Assembly: GCA_023014485.1 (NCBI GenBank)
Contig: JAJOZX010006150.1
Location: forward strand, 95,001 to 159,000
Direction of reading: 5' to 3'
Source of the DNA: Bathynomus jamesi
Taxonomy: Eukaryota; Arthropoda; Malacostraca; Isopoda; Cirolanidae
Length of the DNA stretch: 64,000 nt
A program made the position numbers and the translations under genes. Below, in pieces: positions 52,736 to 63,957 of the stretch. The notes beneath the pieces are model-generated. The model had not been told where the DNA came from, did not search any database, and saw only the letters and a program-made list of their open reading frames with translations. Each line of letters starts with the position of its first letter. Position 1 is the stretch's first letter.

Positions 52736-53930
52736 ATGTATTCGGAGTTAGAAAAAAAAAAAGTTACAATGACTGGACCGCAGAAACTGAAGGCCGAGTG
52801 CGCGAGGTGTGGAGTGAACCAGTGGGTGACGAACTTCAAAGAAGCTTGCTTCAAGAAGATCATCCACTCCAGCATGTGCCGCTTTTGCGAACTCATGCAG
52901 TTGTACGAGAAGCTAGAGGAGAGGGTCCGGCGGCTCGAGCCGTCCAGATCGGCTGTTAGAGGCTCCACCCCGGAGCTTATTGATAGATAGCCGCCCTGGA
53001 AAGGCGGTCCAGCAGTGGACAGGACAGAGCTCGAGACCGCGGAGAAAGGGTAGAGGTGCAACCGGGGGCCGGGGTGCAAAATCAGTGTCAGGAATCGCCA
53101 GTGACCCACGTGGAATGCACGGAACCGCGACGCAAGGTGGAAGGAAGGGAGGGCGCAAGGAAGGGGCTGATAGAGAAGGGGGGGAAGGGGCCGATAAAGA
53201 AAAAGGGTTGGAAGGGGCCTACTAATGGCTCAAAGAAACCGAAGGATGTAGCTGCCGGTCGGGGTGGGTCGGGTGCTGTAAGTGCGGCTGAGTCTACGGG
53301 TGGCGACAGGTATCGAAAGGTATCGAGCAAGAAGGCTGCGAAGCCGTAGCCTGAGACCCCGGTTGCCGCTGTCAGGACCTCCAACCGCTTTAGTCTCCTG
53401 TGCGCGAAGGAGGAAGACACCGTTTTGATTGGGGACTCACAGATCAGGGCCCAGGAGAAGTACTTTGCTTCTGCAAACCGGGACAGGAGGAAGGTAAGGT
53501 GCTTACCCGGGCGGGGAACGGCGCACCTAAAGAAGTTGCTAGAGAGGCCGCGCGTGGCTAGTCGGAGGACTGCGATCGTTGTCCACGCTAGTGGCAACGA
53601 CCTGTTCCTCAAAGGCGGTAGGGTAGGTTCGACCGAAGGGATCATCACCGAGATCATGTCTCTTCGGATGATCTGAAACTTAAGACAGACAGGGAAATGT
53701 TGATGGGTATTTTACCGCGGATGAATGCCAGTGACCACGCGCTCAGTAAGGTCATTGGCATCAACGAGAGGGTGCAAGACTTGTACGTCCACTGGCGTGA
53801 GGTTTGTTGACCCTTTCGACGCGTTTTCGGGTAGGTGGGACCTTTATCAGAGGGATGGTGTCCACCTCAATGTCAAGGATAAAGGTGTGCTAGGCGCGCT
53901 GCTTGACCGGCACCTATACAGTCGGTGAGG
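52736..53930 (+). pseudogene. LINE D ORF1: zinc segment plus SGNH/GDSL-type esterase
   Basis: Residues from 52736 (ATG) include CARCGVNQWVTNFKEACFKK and HSSMCRFCELMQLYEKLEER, a C-x2-C...C-x2-C zinc-binding pattern followed by a short coiled coil. A Gly/Lys-rich stretch follows. The esterase has VLIGDSQIRAQEKYF (GDS nucleophile block, 53425), IVVHASGNDL (53580) and YQRDGVHLNVKDKGVLG (catalytic D-x-VH block, 53850). An esterase in ORF1 is a known feature of the CR1 clade. Stops and shifts near 52990, 53350 and 53676. Confidence 0.85.
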
Positions 53931-54169
53931 TCAAGCCCGGGGATTGATGACGGCCCTCCACCGGGGAGAGATGATCTTGAGCCGCTGTCGGACGTACCTT
54001 TAACTGAAGGGTGCGTCCATGTACAGGTGGGTGACCCTCCTTCCCGTTGGAGGGGGCTCAGCCTCCTGTGGAAGTTGCCCCCTCGTTGGTGAGGGGCTCT
54101 TCAACTCCCGACAGCCCTGGCTGTTCAGGAAACGGGTCGTGCTAGGGGGCGGTCAGAATAGGGGAGGCT

Positions 54170-55135
54170 CCCTCCGTGCGGTGCTTTTTAATGCTAGGTC
54201 GATTAGGAATAAGTTTTGCGAGCTACGGGCGCTCTTAGCATCAGAATGCCAGGATATCGTTGCTATCACCGAGTCCTGGATTCATGGGACACGTTGAGTC
54301 CGGTTGACTGCCAGTTCCGATCGGAACAGGAGCTGCTTGGCGTCGATCTGAACCTGGGAGGGACGAACTATAGGTTAATCTTGGTGTACAGACCTCCGCA
54401 TCTCCTCCTCGAGGAGGATACAACCCTGTACACCGAACTCCGTAACCTGCTAGGGGACAGGGTGTGTGTGTAGTTTTAGGAGACTTCAACTGTCGCGGCA
54501 TAAACTGGGAAGACAGGACTACTGATGCCGAAGGGAGGAGGTTAGTTGACTTTGCTGATGAGAACTTCCTGACTCAGTGGGTCAATGGGCCTACACGAGG
54601 CGAAAGCGTTCTAGACTTAGTATTCACGACCGAAGACAACTTCGTCACTGGCCTCACTGTTGACGAATCGTTGGGCGAGAGTGATCACGGTCTGATTAGG
54701 TTCTGTGTCTGCGTCCCTCGGGTGAAGCGTAGTAACTCGAGAGGCAGTAAGCTCGATCTGCGGTGGGCGGACTTTGTTGGCCTCCGGGATAGCGTAGGTG
54801 AGATGGGGTTAGAGGTCGGCGGCGATGTTGAGGGAGTGTGGAGTGCATTCCTGGACTGGGTGCTGCAGTCTGCTGCCATACCCTCAAAACCGGTCACTCC
54901 TGTTTCAACGCAGCCTAAGTGGTTCAGTCGGGACATCGCTTTGGCTATCCGAAATAGGAAAGCTGCGGAAAGGAGGGCAAAGGCCAATCGTTCTGATGAG
55001 AACACTAAGGCGTATGTCCGCCTGTGCAGGGAAGTGAAGGCAAAGTTTAGGCTAGCCAAACGTAACGAAGACTCCGGGTGGCAAGCCTCTGCAAGGGGAA
55101 CCCTCAGGAGTTCTGCAGTTATGTTAATGTGTTAA
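54170..55135 (+). pseudogene. LINE D endonuclease, copy 2
   Basis: VLFNARSIRNKFCELRALLA, IVAITESWIH, LILVYRPPH, VVLGDFNCRGINWEDRT, SVLDLVFTTEDNFVTGL and ESDHGLIRF as the SDH block; the linker runs to WQAS. Shifts near 54295 and 54470. The unbroken part (54464-55135) is 223 residues. Confidence 0.88.
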
Positions 55136-55287
55136 TGCTAATGCTAATGTGTTGAATGAGTACTTTCCGGGAGTGTTCACCAGGGAGGACACCCACGTCA
55201 TCCCCAAGCCAGCGTCAGGCACGAAGGTGCTGGTCTGGATAGTGTTCGGTGTACCGCTACAGTCGTTGCTGATAGAACAGACAAACT

Positions 55288-56755
55288 GAGCGCGTTTAAG
55301 GCTCCTGGGTCAGACCAGTTCCTCCCCAGAACCTTGCGGGAAGTGCGCGACCAGGTGGCTCCCCACCTGGCTACAGTCTTCAACAAATCTTTGGAGACGG
55401 GCCAGGTTCCTGGTGACTGGAGGGAAGCTAATGTGACCCCTATCTTTAAGAAAGGGGATCACGAAAGTCCAGGGAACTATCGTCCCATTAGTCTCACTTC
55501 GGTTGTAGGTAAATTATTAGAGGGGATAATAGCGGATAGGATCATTGACCATTTGGATTCCTACAAGCTGCGTGGGGACTCCCAACATGGGTTTAGGCGG
55601 CATAGGTCGTGTCTCACCAACTTGCTCGAGTTTTTCCACGTCATGTGGAGTGAGTACGATAAGAGTAGGGCAATTGATATACTTTAGCTCGACTTTGAGA
55701 AAGCCTTTGATGAGGTACCTCACCGCCGGCTAATGGCCAAAGTCCGCGAGCTGGGTATCGGTGGGGAAGTAGGTAGATGGATTGGAAACTGGCTGAAGAA
55801 TAGGCGGCAGAGGGTTGTAATTAAAGGAGCTAGCTCGGGTTGGGCCTCAGTCACTAGCGGAGTTCCTCATGGTTCCGTTTTGGGGCCACTGTTGTTTATC
55901 ATTTACATAAATGATATCGTCGGTGGCATCGTCAGTAGGATCGCCAAATTCGCTGATGACACCAAGCTTGGAGCCAATGTTGGGACGCCCGAAGCGATCG
56001 AGCAACTGCGTGCGGACCTACGTAGGATAGGAGAGTGGTCCGAAAAATGGCAAATGCCGTTTATCTTGGGTAAATGCAAGGTCATGCACATTGGCCACGC
56101 CAATCCCAAGTCGGACTACTCGATGTTGGGGAGTAATATCGAGGCCACTGATTTGGAAAAGGACTTGGGTGTACTATGATAATTGGCAGCGACCTCAAGG
56201 TTACCAAACAGTGCGTAGAGGTGAAAAAGAAAGCCCAGAAGCTGTTGGGTTATATGAGGAGGCAATTTCGATTCGGAACAAGGAGATTGTGCTCTCTCTG
56301 TACAATTCCATGGTTCAGCCGCACCTGGAGTATGGTGTGCAGTTCTGGTCGCCCACCCTCAGGAAAGATATTGACAAGCTGGAGCGAGTCCAGGCGAGGG
56401 CCACAAAGTTAATCCCTTCCGTTTGGTACATGGGCTATAATCGACGCTTACGCGTCCTGAATTTGTTTTCGCTGGAAACTCGGAGGCTGCGTGGTCAACT
56501 GATCGAAGTTTTCAAGCTCTTACACGGTTTCGTCGATGTCGATTTTAGAAGCATGTTTAGTTTAAATGATAACTCAACTCGCAACAATGGTTGGAAGTTG
56601 GATTTGAAACGGTTTAGGACTAGTGTGTGTGGGAATTAATTTACCTATAAGATCTATGACACGTGGAACAGGCTACCTTCAGAAGTTGTGAACAGTTCCT
56701 CTGTGGATCAGTTCAAGAAAAGGTTAGACCAAATCTTGCACACTATTTGACGGTG
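55288..56755 (+). pseudogene. LINE D RT and C-terminal domain, copy 2
   Basis: Same motifs as copy 1. Motif A is hit by TAG (LDIL-stop at 55686), which a single substitution separates from copy 1. GVPHGSVLGPLL replaces GVPQGSVLG (Gln to His in a normally invariant position). Shifts at about 56175 and 56265. The C-terminus TYKIYDTWNRLPSEVVNSS follows a TAA at 56637. Confidence 0.88.
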
Positions 56756-56874
56756 TAGGAAATTTTCCCTGGCACCCGTTGCCATTGGTACCTCCTCGGT
56801 ATGGGCCGCAAGGCCTTTTGAGGTACTTCTTTTCCTTGTAATCTCTCTCTCTCTATTATATATATATATATAAT

Positions 56875-57165
56875 GCGCCTCGGTGGTATAGTGGTTAGCG
56901 TCGCTGACTACGAATCCATCGGCCCTGGGTTCGAGACCCGACGGCAGCCGGCGCGCAGCAAAACCCAGCTGTTCATCCTTCCACACAATAAAGAAAGTGG
57001 TTGGTAGATAAATGGGTACCCTAGGTGGCCTAGTGGTTAAGACGCTGGGCTGCTGATGGGGCGTGGTTCGGATTCCACGTTAAACTGTAGGTCTAAGGTG
57101 GAGTGAAAAGCTTGACCTTCGTCAGAATGAACAATTCCAATTCAGGCGGAAGCTAACCAAAGGTT
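56875..57165 (+). mobile_element. tRNA-derived SINE, copy 3
   Basis: Best-preserved copy: head 1 TGGTATAGTGGTTAGCGTCG with GGTTCGAGACC; second head TGGCCTAGTGGTTAAGACGC with GGTTCGGATTCC; tail AAAAGCTTGACCTTCGTCAG. Inserted in an (AT)n stretch directly after the LINE D tail. Confidence 0.9.
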
Positions 57166-57175
57166 TATATATATA

Positions 57176-57745
57176 CAGGGTGTCCGAGAATTATCTGTAC
57201 AATTTTTGGCTGTTATTAAAAGTAACCATGAAGTGTAGAAATTCCAGTGTTGTCCCATTTTACAGAGAATCTCATTAAGTTTTTTCTGATACCAAGTTTT
57301 GACAAGTTTTTTAGAAATTCCAGTGTGTCCGAAAATTATCTGTACAATTTCATCTTTTAATAAAATTCTTGATAACACACGTAAAATTCTTAAACAAGAT
57401 TATTTAGAATCTGTATTTTCAAAAGTTTCTTTTCTTAAAGTAACGTTGTTACAAACATTCGATATGTTCACCATCAGTGATTCGCAAAACATCCAATCGA
57501 TAATCCAAATGTTGCCATGTACGCTGCAGCATATGCCACATCAATTCGCTCAATAGCAGCTGTGATTCTTGCTTTTAAATCGTCAATGTCTGTCACCTGC
57601 GTACAAAAAAGAAAAAACTTGTCAAAATTTGTTATCAGAAAAAACTTAATGAGTTTCTCTGTAAAATGGGACAACACTGGAATTTCTACACTTCATGGTT
57701 GACTTTTATAACAGCCAAAAATTGTACAGATAATTCTCGGACACC

Positions 57746-57748
<3 letters not shown>
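57176..57748 (-). mobile_element. Deleted mariner-type element with long inverted arms
   Basis: Inverted ends CAGGGTGTCCGAGAATTATC. Complementary arms of about 140 bp (57176-57315 and 57605-57748), with part of the left terminus repeated at 57322-57350. The central part on the minus strand (57545-57465) reads LDYRLDVLRITDGEHIECL, the C-terminal end of a mariner-type transposase. It lies in TA repeats, so the TA duplication cannot be resolved. Confidence 0.8.

Positions 57749-57800
<52 letters not shown>
57749..57800. repeat. (AT)n microsatellite
   Basis: Follows the deleted mariner. Confidence 0.93.
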
Positions 57801-57802
<2 letters not shown>

Positions 57803-59808
57803 GCATTAACCAATACATAAAGCAATTACTTCGTAACGTTATGAACTGTAACACAACTTGAAGTGGGTACAACATAAAATTGAAGTTTAATATAATTAGG
57901 TTTATATTTAATGGAATTATACGAAGTTTTCTCATGTTAAATATATGAGGAAAATAGTGCGTTTATACATATTCGACCCAGTGGTCCAAAAGAGGTTAAA
58001 TTATAATTCTGCTTCTAATTAAATTGGATTGGAAATGTTTGTATAAAGGCTCATCATAGTTACTGGTAATTTGTGTAGTATTACGCAAAAATAAACTAAA
58101 GACACGGGTGAAACGAAGGCTTCAAATTGCACGCAGAGATTGTAAATTCTTAAGTTCTTAGTTTAGTTTGTGTAGAGCAAGCCTAAAGCGATATGAATGT
58201 GTTCGTGCTTCTGATTGGAACGAGTACATTTGCGTAACTGTGGGAAGGAAAAGCAAACTTTTGATTCATCTTGCTGAGGCTGAGCTCCTGATTAATCATG
58301 CAGCTGGAGTGTGTGTAATGCAAACTAACGACACAAGCAGGAAATTGTTATGAATTTCAACCCTCTTTGCATCATGATAACATAAAGCATTGTTATTTCG
58401 AGTGGGAAGTCTCGTTAGTACGTGCACCCGCTATGTGCTGTTTGGCAATGTTATTGTGAGTTGCTCGTACCCTGAATGAATGTATGCGCGGAACCTTTCT
58501 TCTACCTTCTATTTAATTATATATTTTTATAATAATAATAATGATAATATATATTGATAATATTAACATGTGTCATAAACATTCATCATATATATATGCG
58601 TGTGTGTGTGTGTGTGTGTGTGAATCTCTCTCTTAATATTAATGTTAATGTTTTGAAAGGTTGTAAAATAAACCCAATTTTCACTTTATTTTTATAAGTT
58701 TTTAATATTTATTAATAATAATTTAATAAAAAAATACTTTCAATTTAATATTTTTATAATTTTATAGTTATGCGCACAAGGTGTCCATATATACTGCGCA
58801 TGCGTATGAACTTGATAAATAACAAACATTAATTCACAGGAATGATAAATGTTATCTGTAACGGGTAGACTTCTATACTTTATACCTCGCACGACAACCA
58901 TTTATATAAAAATGTGGGTCGAAAATAAAATGGTCAATTATGTGTCTAAGGAGAGCGTATCTTGGGAACAAGAGGATGCTGTTCAGGTCGGCTGACTTTC
59001 CGCAGCGTGTAATTATAGGCATAAACTGGTATTGTGACTTTATCGAATTCTTTTCACTTTTGGAATTTTCCTCATATTGGCGCTGGATGAGAGGATACAC
59101 AATGGAAGGGTCTTCAAATTGTCTCCTATAACGAAGGGTTTACGCCAATAAACGATCGCTATTCAGTTGTTCGGTTCTCTTATTATATAAATATACAGAG
59201 TCCGTCTGACGTCATATATAGGAGGGTGCGATATTAATCGTTCGTTTTGTACGATGCTTTAAATGTACTCTGAATGCATTTGATACGGTGGGGGATGTTG
59301 CTATTTTGTGATCACTTTCTTGTCTATCTCGGCGGCGTTTTATTGTCAACCATACACGCTAAATATATATCAATAAATATATCTGGTCGAAAGGTATAGT
59401 AAATGCGTTTAGCTGATGCCTGGGAGCATATAACGAAAACATGCATGTAAAAATATACATTTTAAATGGAGAAAGATTAGCAGGGGCGATTCCCGTGTCG
59501 AAACATGGTTCTGGAATTGAGGGGGTTTGGTCATGGAAGCATGGACTGAATCGGTGTATCGAAGAATTTTTCACTGATATAAAAGAATTGGAATTTAAGT
59601 TGGAAGTGTGTTTTAAATGGATGGAGTTAAAAGTAAAATAACGATTTTCTGCTGTGTTGGAATTTTATAGGAGGGTTGGGCAAATTTTAACTTAAAAATT
59701 TAACTTAAAATTTATATTTATGCATATAGAAGCTTCCTCATTTATATTCCATTACTTTAGCTTTTTATGAAATTCTGAGTAAAATTAACACAAAAAAAAG
59801 CAAAGAAG
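57801..59808. other. Intergenic AT-rich DNA, no gene recognised
   Basis: Small ORFs only (58168-58353, 58940-59131, 59441-59641), none with a recognisable domain. A (TG)n run is at 58598-58622. Confidence 0.5.
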
Positions 59809-59985
59809 GATCACTTTAACATATTGCTTCCCAGGAACCTCTCTTTAACATATTGCTTCCCAGTGTATATCACTTTAACATATTGCTTCCCAGTGTGAAT
59901 CACTTTAACATATTGCTTCCCAGGAGGGATCACTTTAACATATTGCTTCCCGAATGCTTTGGGAAGCAATATGTTAAAGTGACCC
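59809..59985 (+). repeat. CACTTTAACATATTGCTTCCC array capped by a 21-bp hairpin
   Basis: Five direct copies of the 21-bp core with short variable spacers, then an inverted copy, forming a perfect 21-bp stem with a 9-base loop GAATGCTTT at 59931-59981. The same loop and core occur at 17128-17153. Confidence 0.92.
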
Positions 59986-60771
59986 GTGAAGAATACTTTG
60001 CTATAACAACCTTAATTATTTACACTATACCATACAAGAAATCCTCATGATTTATGCAACCATGCACGTTTATAACTGCATGCACTAAACACTTAAGTTT
60101 AGCAGAAAAATAAATATATAAGCATGTATGGTTATAGCGCATTGCATGCATGGTTGAACTGACCATATATCTGATTAGTTAATTGCGACCAAAAAAAAAT
60201 GTACTTGGCTGTTGTAACCAGGTATTTTTCTGTGTGCACAGACCGCTATTGCTAAAAGAAAGTGGCACTTAATGCTAATAATTTTGTTTGTTTATTTTAT
60301 GATTTCAGTTTCACTTATAGTACATAGATCAAATATAGGTAAAGTTTAAGCAAAGATTATATATATTTGTAATAAGCTACGAAAGTGACGATATTGTCCA
60401 TATTTAGTACATTATTTCTCTAAAATCTAAATGAATAATAATTGTTCGCCACCTAGCGTATGGAGTGAGAACTAAGCTTTGCTCAAAGGCACACTCGCAT
60501 GATTAGGAAGAATACTACAAAAATTGATATGATCTTCAAAAATCTTCAAAAAATCTTCAAACATACAAGCTTATATGCTTCATTTATTAACTGACCTTAT
60601 ATTTCATTACATATTAAATTATATAATAAAAAATATTATAAATATACAGTAATTTAAGTTGATGGCGTTTTTTCGAGGTTAATTTAGTTCTCTTTTCAAA
60701 CACTAGATGGCAAAAGTTAAAAAAAAAAAAGAAGCTAACATTAGCAAAGGGGGCGGATTTTCGGATGTAGG

Positions 60772-60815
<44 letters not shown>

Positions 60816-61143
60816 TCTACGGTTTTAATTATAATTTATTAATTTTAATAAACTTGGAAATAATAATAATTAGAAGAGTATAAAACTAAATATTTTTAAT
60901 CTACTAAAAAAATCTATGCCTTCAGATTTTATATACTTAACATGGTTTTATATTTATGTAGTTTCTTTGAATTATTTTCACAGAAATTGATTATTAAAAT
61001 TTTAATAAAACAATTTCTTTTTTTTTCCACAATTACCAATATAAATTTTTAAAAATTAGGTAATATGCGTTTTAGTTGGTTATCTAAATTATGAATTCGG
61101 ATTCATCTTTGGATATGAACTTCTGAATTAGAATCAAGAGATG

Positions 61144-61189
<46 letters not shown>

Positions 61190-61379
61190 ACCAATTAAAA
61201 TTCCAATCTTCCTGAAATTTCAAATATTTCTCTCTATTACCTTTAATTTAGGAATTAGGGGAGCGAGCTGATTAGCTATAACACCTAATAGTGGTTGGAT
61301 TTTTTGGTCGCAAATTTACAACCATAATCGTTGTGGTTAATACTGTGTTCTATCTTCCTTTGTTATTCTTCATGAATGG
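59986..61379. other. Upstream intergenic DNA of the homeobox gene
   Basis: AT-rich, with (AT)n at 60775-60811 and 61151-61187. No coding signal. Enhancers cannot be recognised by eye. Confidence 0.5.
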
Positions 61380-61470
61380 TGGGGGCGGACCCGAGTTTTA
61401 AACAGCCAATCAAGAGAGCGAATTATATTTCCAGTAAGTCATCTGGAAGCCCCTTTCACCAATGGGAAGC
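61380..61470 (+). promoter_or_regulatory. Putative promoter of the homeobox gene
   Basis: GC-box-like GGGGGCGGAC at 61380-61390, AGCCAATCA (CCAAT box) at 61404 and a second CACCAATGG at 61458. GC content rises abruptly here from AT-rich intergenic DNA. No clear TATA box; a GTAAGT donor-like site lies at 61434. Confidence 0.5.
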
Positions 61471-61567
61471 GAGGATTTTGGTGGGTGGGACTAATGTCCT
61501 TTCCATTAAGAGGAAGAGTTCTTGAGTTAAATTCACAGTTTATTCGTATCACTGGAAGCGATCGTGA

Positions 61568-62410
61568 AATTATGATTCACTCCGGTCTTCCGTTCTTCAA
61601 TCCGCTCTTGAGCGTCGGTGGAGTTGCTTTCCCTTGGGCGCTGCAAACCCAAACGAGTCCTCCGTCATCGCTCCCCCTTCACCTGGGAGTGCCACGAGAG
61701 TGTCATCCTTTACCATCGATGCTATTTTAGGACGAAGGCATCATCAGCATCATGAAACTGACACCGCGAACGTCGCGCGATCTCTCACCCGACGGAGAGA
61801 AGAGCGGTTGGCAAGAACGGCGCCTTACGCGACTTCGGGAATCTCTGGATCTCACTCCTCCATGCGGGAAGGCTCGAGTGGGGTTTCTAGCGGCGGAGGC
61901 GGTGGCGGCGGCGGTGGAGGCTGTGCGAAAGCGAAAGCGAAGAGGGTTCGAACCATTTTTACCGCTGAACAATTGGAACGTCTGGAAGCCGAATTTGCCC
62001 GACAACAATACATGGTCGGTCCTGAACGCTTATACTTGGCGGCTGCGCTACAACTGACGGAGGCACAGGTAAAGGTTTGGTTCCAAAACAGACGCATCAA
62101 ATGGCGGAAAGCTTTCATGGAACAGCAACACGCGCGTCTTTCTCACTCTCCCGAAGAAGGAACGAATGACAGCGTTTCCCTTCCATCCTCTCCTCTTCGT
62201 GGAACGGAAGAATCTTCGTCAGAGGAACTCCAGCGCGTGGATATAGTCGAGGAAAGACTGGTGGAGTCCAATTCATCAAGAAACAGCGTAGTTACCTCTA
62301 CTGAACCTCTTCAGCAGGCCATTAACAACCATCTCCTGAGCGGGAAACTCAAACCCGACCTCCAAACCCGACATTTGAGTGACGTCACGGACTTAACGTG
62401 TAACCAGTGA
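61568..62410 (+). CDS. Not-type (notochord/floating-head family) homeobox transcription factor
   Basis: Taking the residue count from the TTG codon at 61634, the homeodomain is residues 102-161 (61937-62116): [20 protein letters not shown], then ...[15 protein letters not shown], with W48, F49, Q50, N51 and R53 all present. The Not-like features are QLERLE and QQYMVG in helix 1-2. An eh1-like repressor motif [11 protein letters not shown] lies at residues 24-34, as in Not proteins, where it recruits Groucho. A Gly run precedes the homeodomain; the Ser/Glu-rich tail ends at TGA 62408-62410. The start is unclear: the frame opens after a TGA at 61565-61567 and contains no ATG before the eh1 motif, while ATGs at 61494 and 61572 lie in another frame. 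An upstream exon or a one-base error is likely. Nuclear DNA-binding protein acting in development. Confidence 0.9.
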   Translation, partial: NYDSLRSSVLQSALERRWSCFPLGAANPNESSVIAPPSPGSATRVSSFTIDAILGRRHHQHHETDTANVARSLTRRREERLARTAPYATSGISGSHSSMREGSSGVSSGGGGGGGGGGCAKAKAKRVRTIFTAEQLERLEAEFARQQYMVGPERLYLAAALQLTEAQVKVWFQNRRIKWRKAFMEQQHARLSHSPEEGTNDSVSLPSSPLRGTEESSSEELQRVDIVEERLVESNSSRNSVVTSTEPLQQAINNHLLSGKLKPDLQTRHLSDVTDLTCNQ

Positions 62411-62671
62411 CTTTTCATAAATCCAAAAATGTTTAACTTTCTATCGGAGATAAAACAAACCATGATTTGTAACCTAAAACGGCATTTATCAATGTCTTCC
62501 GACACATATCTTGAGTGCGCAAGTTCTGGAACAGTATCTGAAAGAAGTGAAATAATGATGCAGTGACGTATTTATCTGCAATATATAAAAAAAGTTTTGT
62601 ATACAATGCAACAGAAATGCACTTAAAAATAATTAATTTGTACGAAAAAGAAATATTGGAATATTCTTTTA

Positions 62672-62677
62672 AATAAA
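62672..62677 (+). terminator. Poly(A) signal of the homeobox gene
   Basis: AATAAA about 260 bp after the stop codon, in an AT-rich 3' UTR. Confidence 0.55.
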
Positions 62678-62699
62678 ATTTATCTTTTGTAAACAATTT

Positions 62700-62783
62700 G
62701 TGTCGATTTTAACTGCAAAATTTTTATTATTATTATTATTATTATTAATATTGGGAAGGGATTAATTTTTATATTATTCTTTA

Positions 62784-62824
<41 letters not shown>

Positions 62825-63254
62825 TCCTATATGTACATAGTGATTGTATATATACATATATATAGAAAAATATACAGAAATTTCGATATATTGTAATATA
62901 TATATATATATTATATACATTCTATATAACATTAATTGTATGACGTTTTGTGTTCTCTCATGTATAATGTGTGAAGTCCGCAGACTGTTGCAACAAAAAA
63001 TTCTCATTTATCAATTATTATTATCTAGTCTTTGTAAAAATTAAATAACTCCTATTTATATTTGTGTTTTTATCCTTTTAATAATGTATTTATTTAATTA
63101 TTTTATTATTTAACTGACTATTTCATTTCTCATTATGAAGGGTGAGACATAATGATTATATTAGAATTATATACTGTATATATAGACAGAAATATATATT
63201 AACAAAAATATTAATAATAATAAAACACAATAAACGCGTAAAACACGAGATAAT

Positions 63255-63299
<45 letters not shown>

Positions 63300-63957
63300 T
63301 GCATAGTCACTGCCAAATTTATTGCCAAATACTTTCGGTTTAAAAGTAATTATGAAATGAAGTTTTTAATGGAGAAAAACTTATACATAAGGAAAAGCGC
63401 CTGAACGAAATAATATAATTAATACGTGGAACACATGATAAAAAAGGTTTAAAAAAACTGCATTATGGAGGCACTCCATCGCGTGTTTTCATGCTGGTAT
63501 TTATTAATATGAGAGGTTCACGGGAAAGAGTTTAAACTTAATGAAGAAATACTTAATAAATGCTTAAAAAAAAAAGCATTTTGGACTGTAATCCATGGAT
63601 ATATCCACGGATATATTCGGATATCACTCTATTGTGGATAAAATTATTTGAAAGAAACGGAAACGCAGTTAAACTGGCCCTTATGCGATTATGTTGTACG
63701 CGTCAAGGATGCCACGACAGAGAGAATGTAAATGAAATTGTACAATTAGTTTAAAAGCTCCTGTCTTTAAATTCGATATATCTTATTTGCGTGATAAACA
63801 TCCTAAAGAAGCATGGCATTTCAATACAAGACTTTTTGAATCGATTGTATACATGTCGGTTTTCATTTATGCAAATTAAAAGTTATTTTATTAACGTAAA
63901 GGCCATTATGAGTATAGTAAAATGTAACATATTTTTTTATATAAAATGTGTACAAAC

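Larger units (their letters stand above)
51760..56857 (+). mobile_element. LINE D copy 2 (CR1), near full length
   Basis: 5' UTR (51760-52735), ORF1 with a zinc-binding segment and esterase domain (52736-53930), ORF2 endonuclease-RT (about 54170-56740), 3' UTR and (TC)n tail (56841-56857). It follows the tail of copy 1 directly, so the two are head-to-tail. Many frameshifts; a dead copy but structurally the most complete CR1 in the window. Confidence 0.92.

Noticed and set aside
52913..53657. Minus-strand Pro-rich ORFs
   Set aside because: Shadows of LINE D ORF1 and its Gly/Lys-rich segment.
56875..57070. Functional tRNA genes at the SINE heads
   Set aside because: Box A and B are present but acceptor and anticodon stems do not pair, and the same unit recurs with a shared SINE tail.
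58168..58353. 61-residue ORF as a small gene
   Set aside because: No recognisable domain, no promoter or splice support; left unannotated.
62774..63044. ORFs with YIYIYI in the right flank
   Set aside because: Low-complexity AT-run translations.
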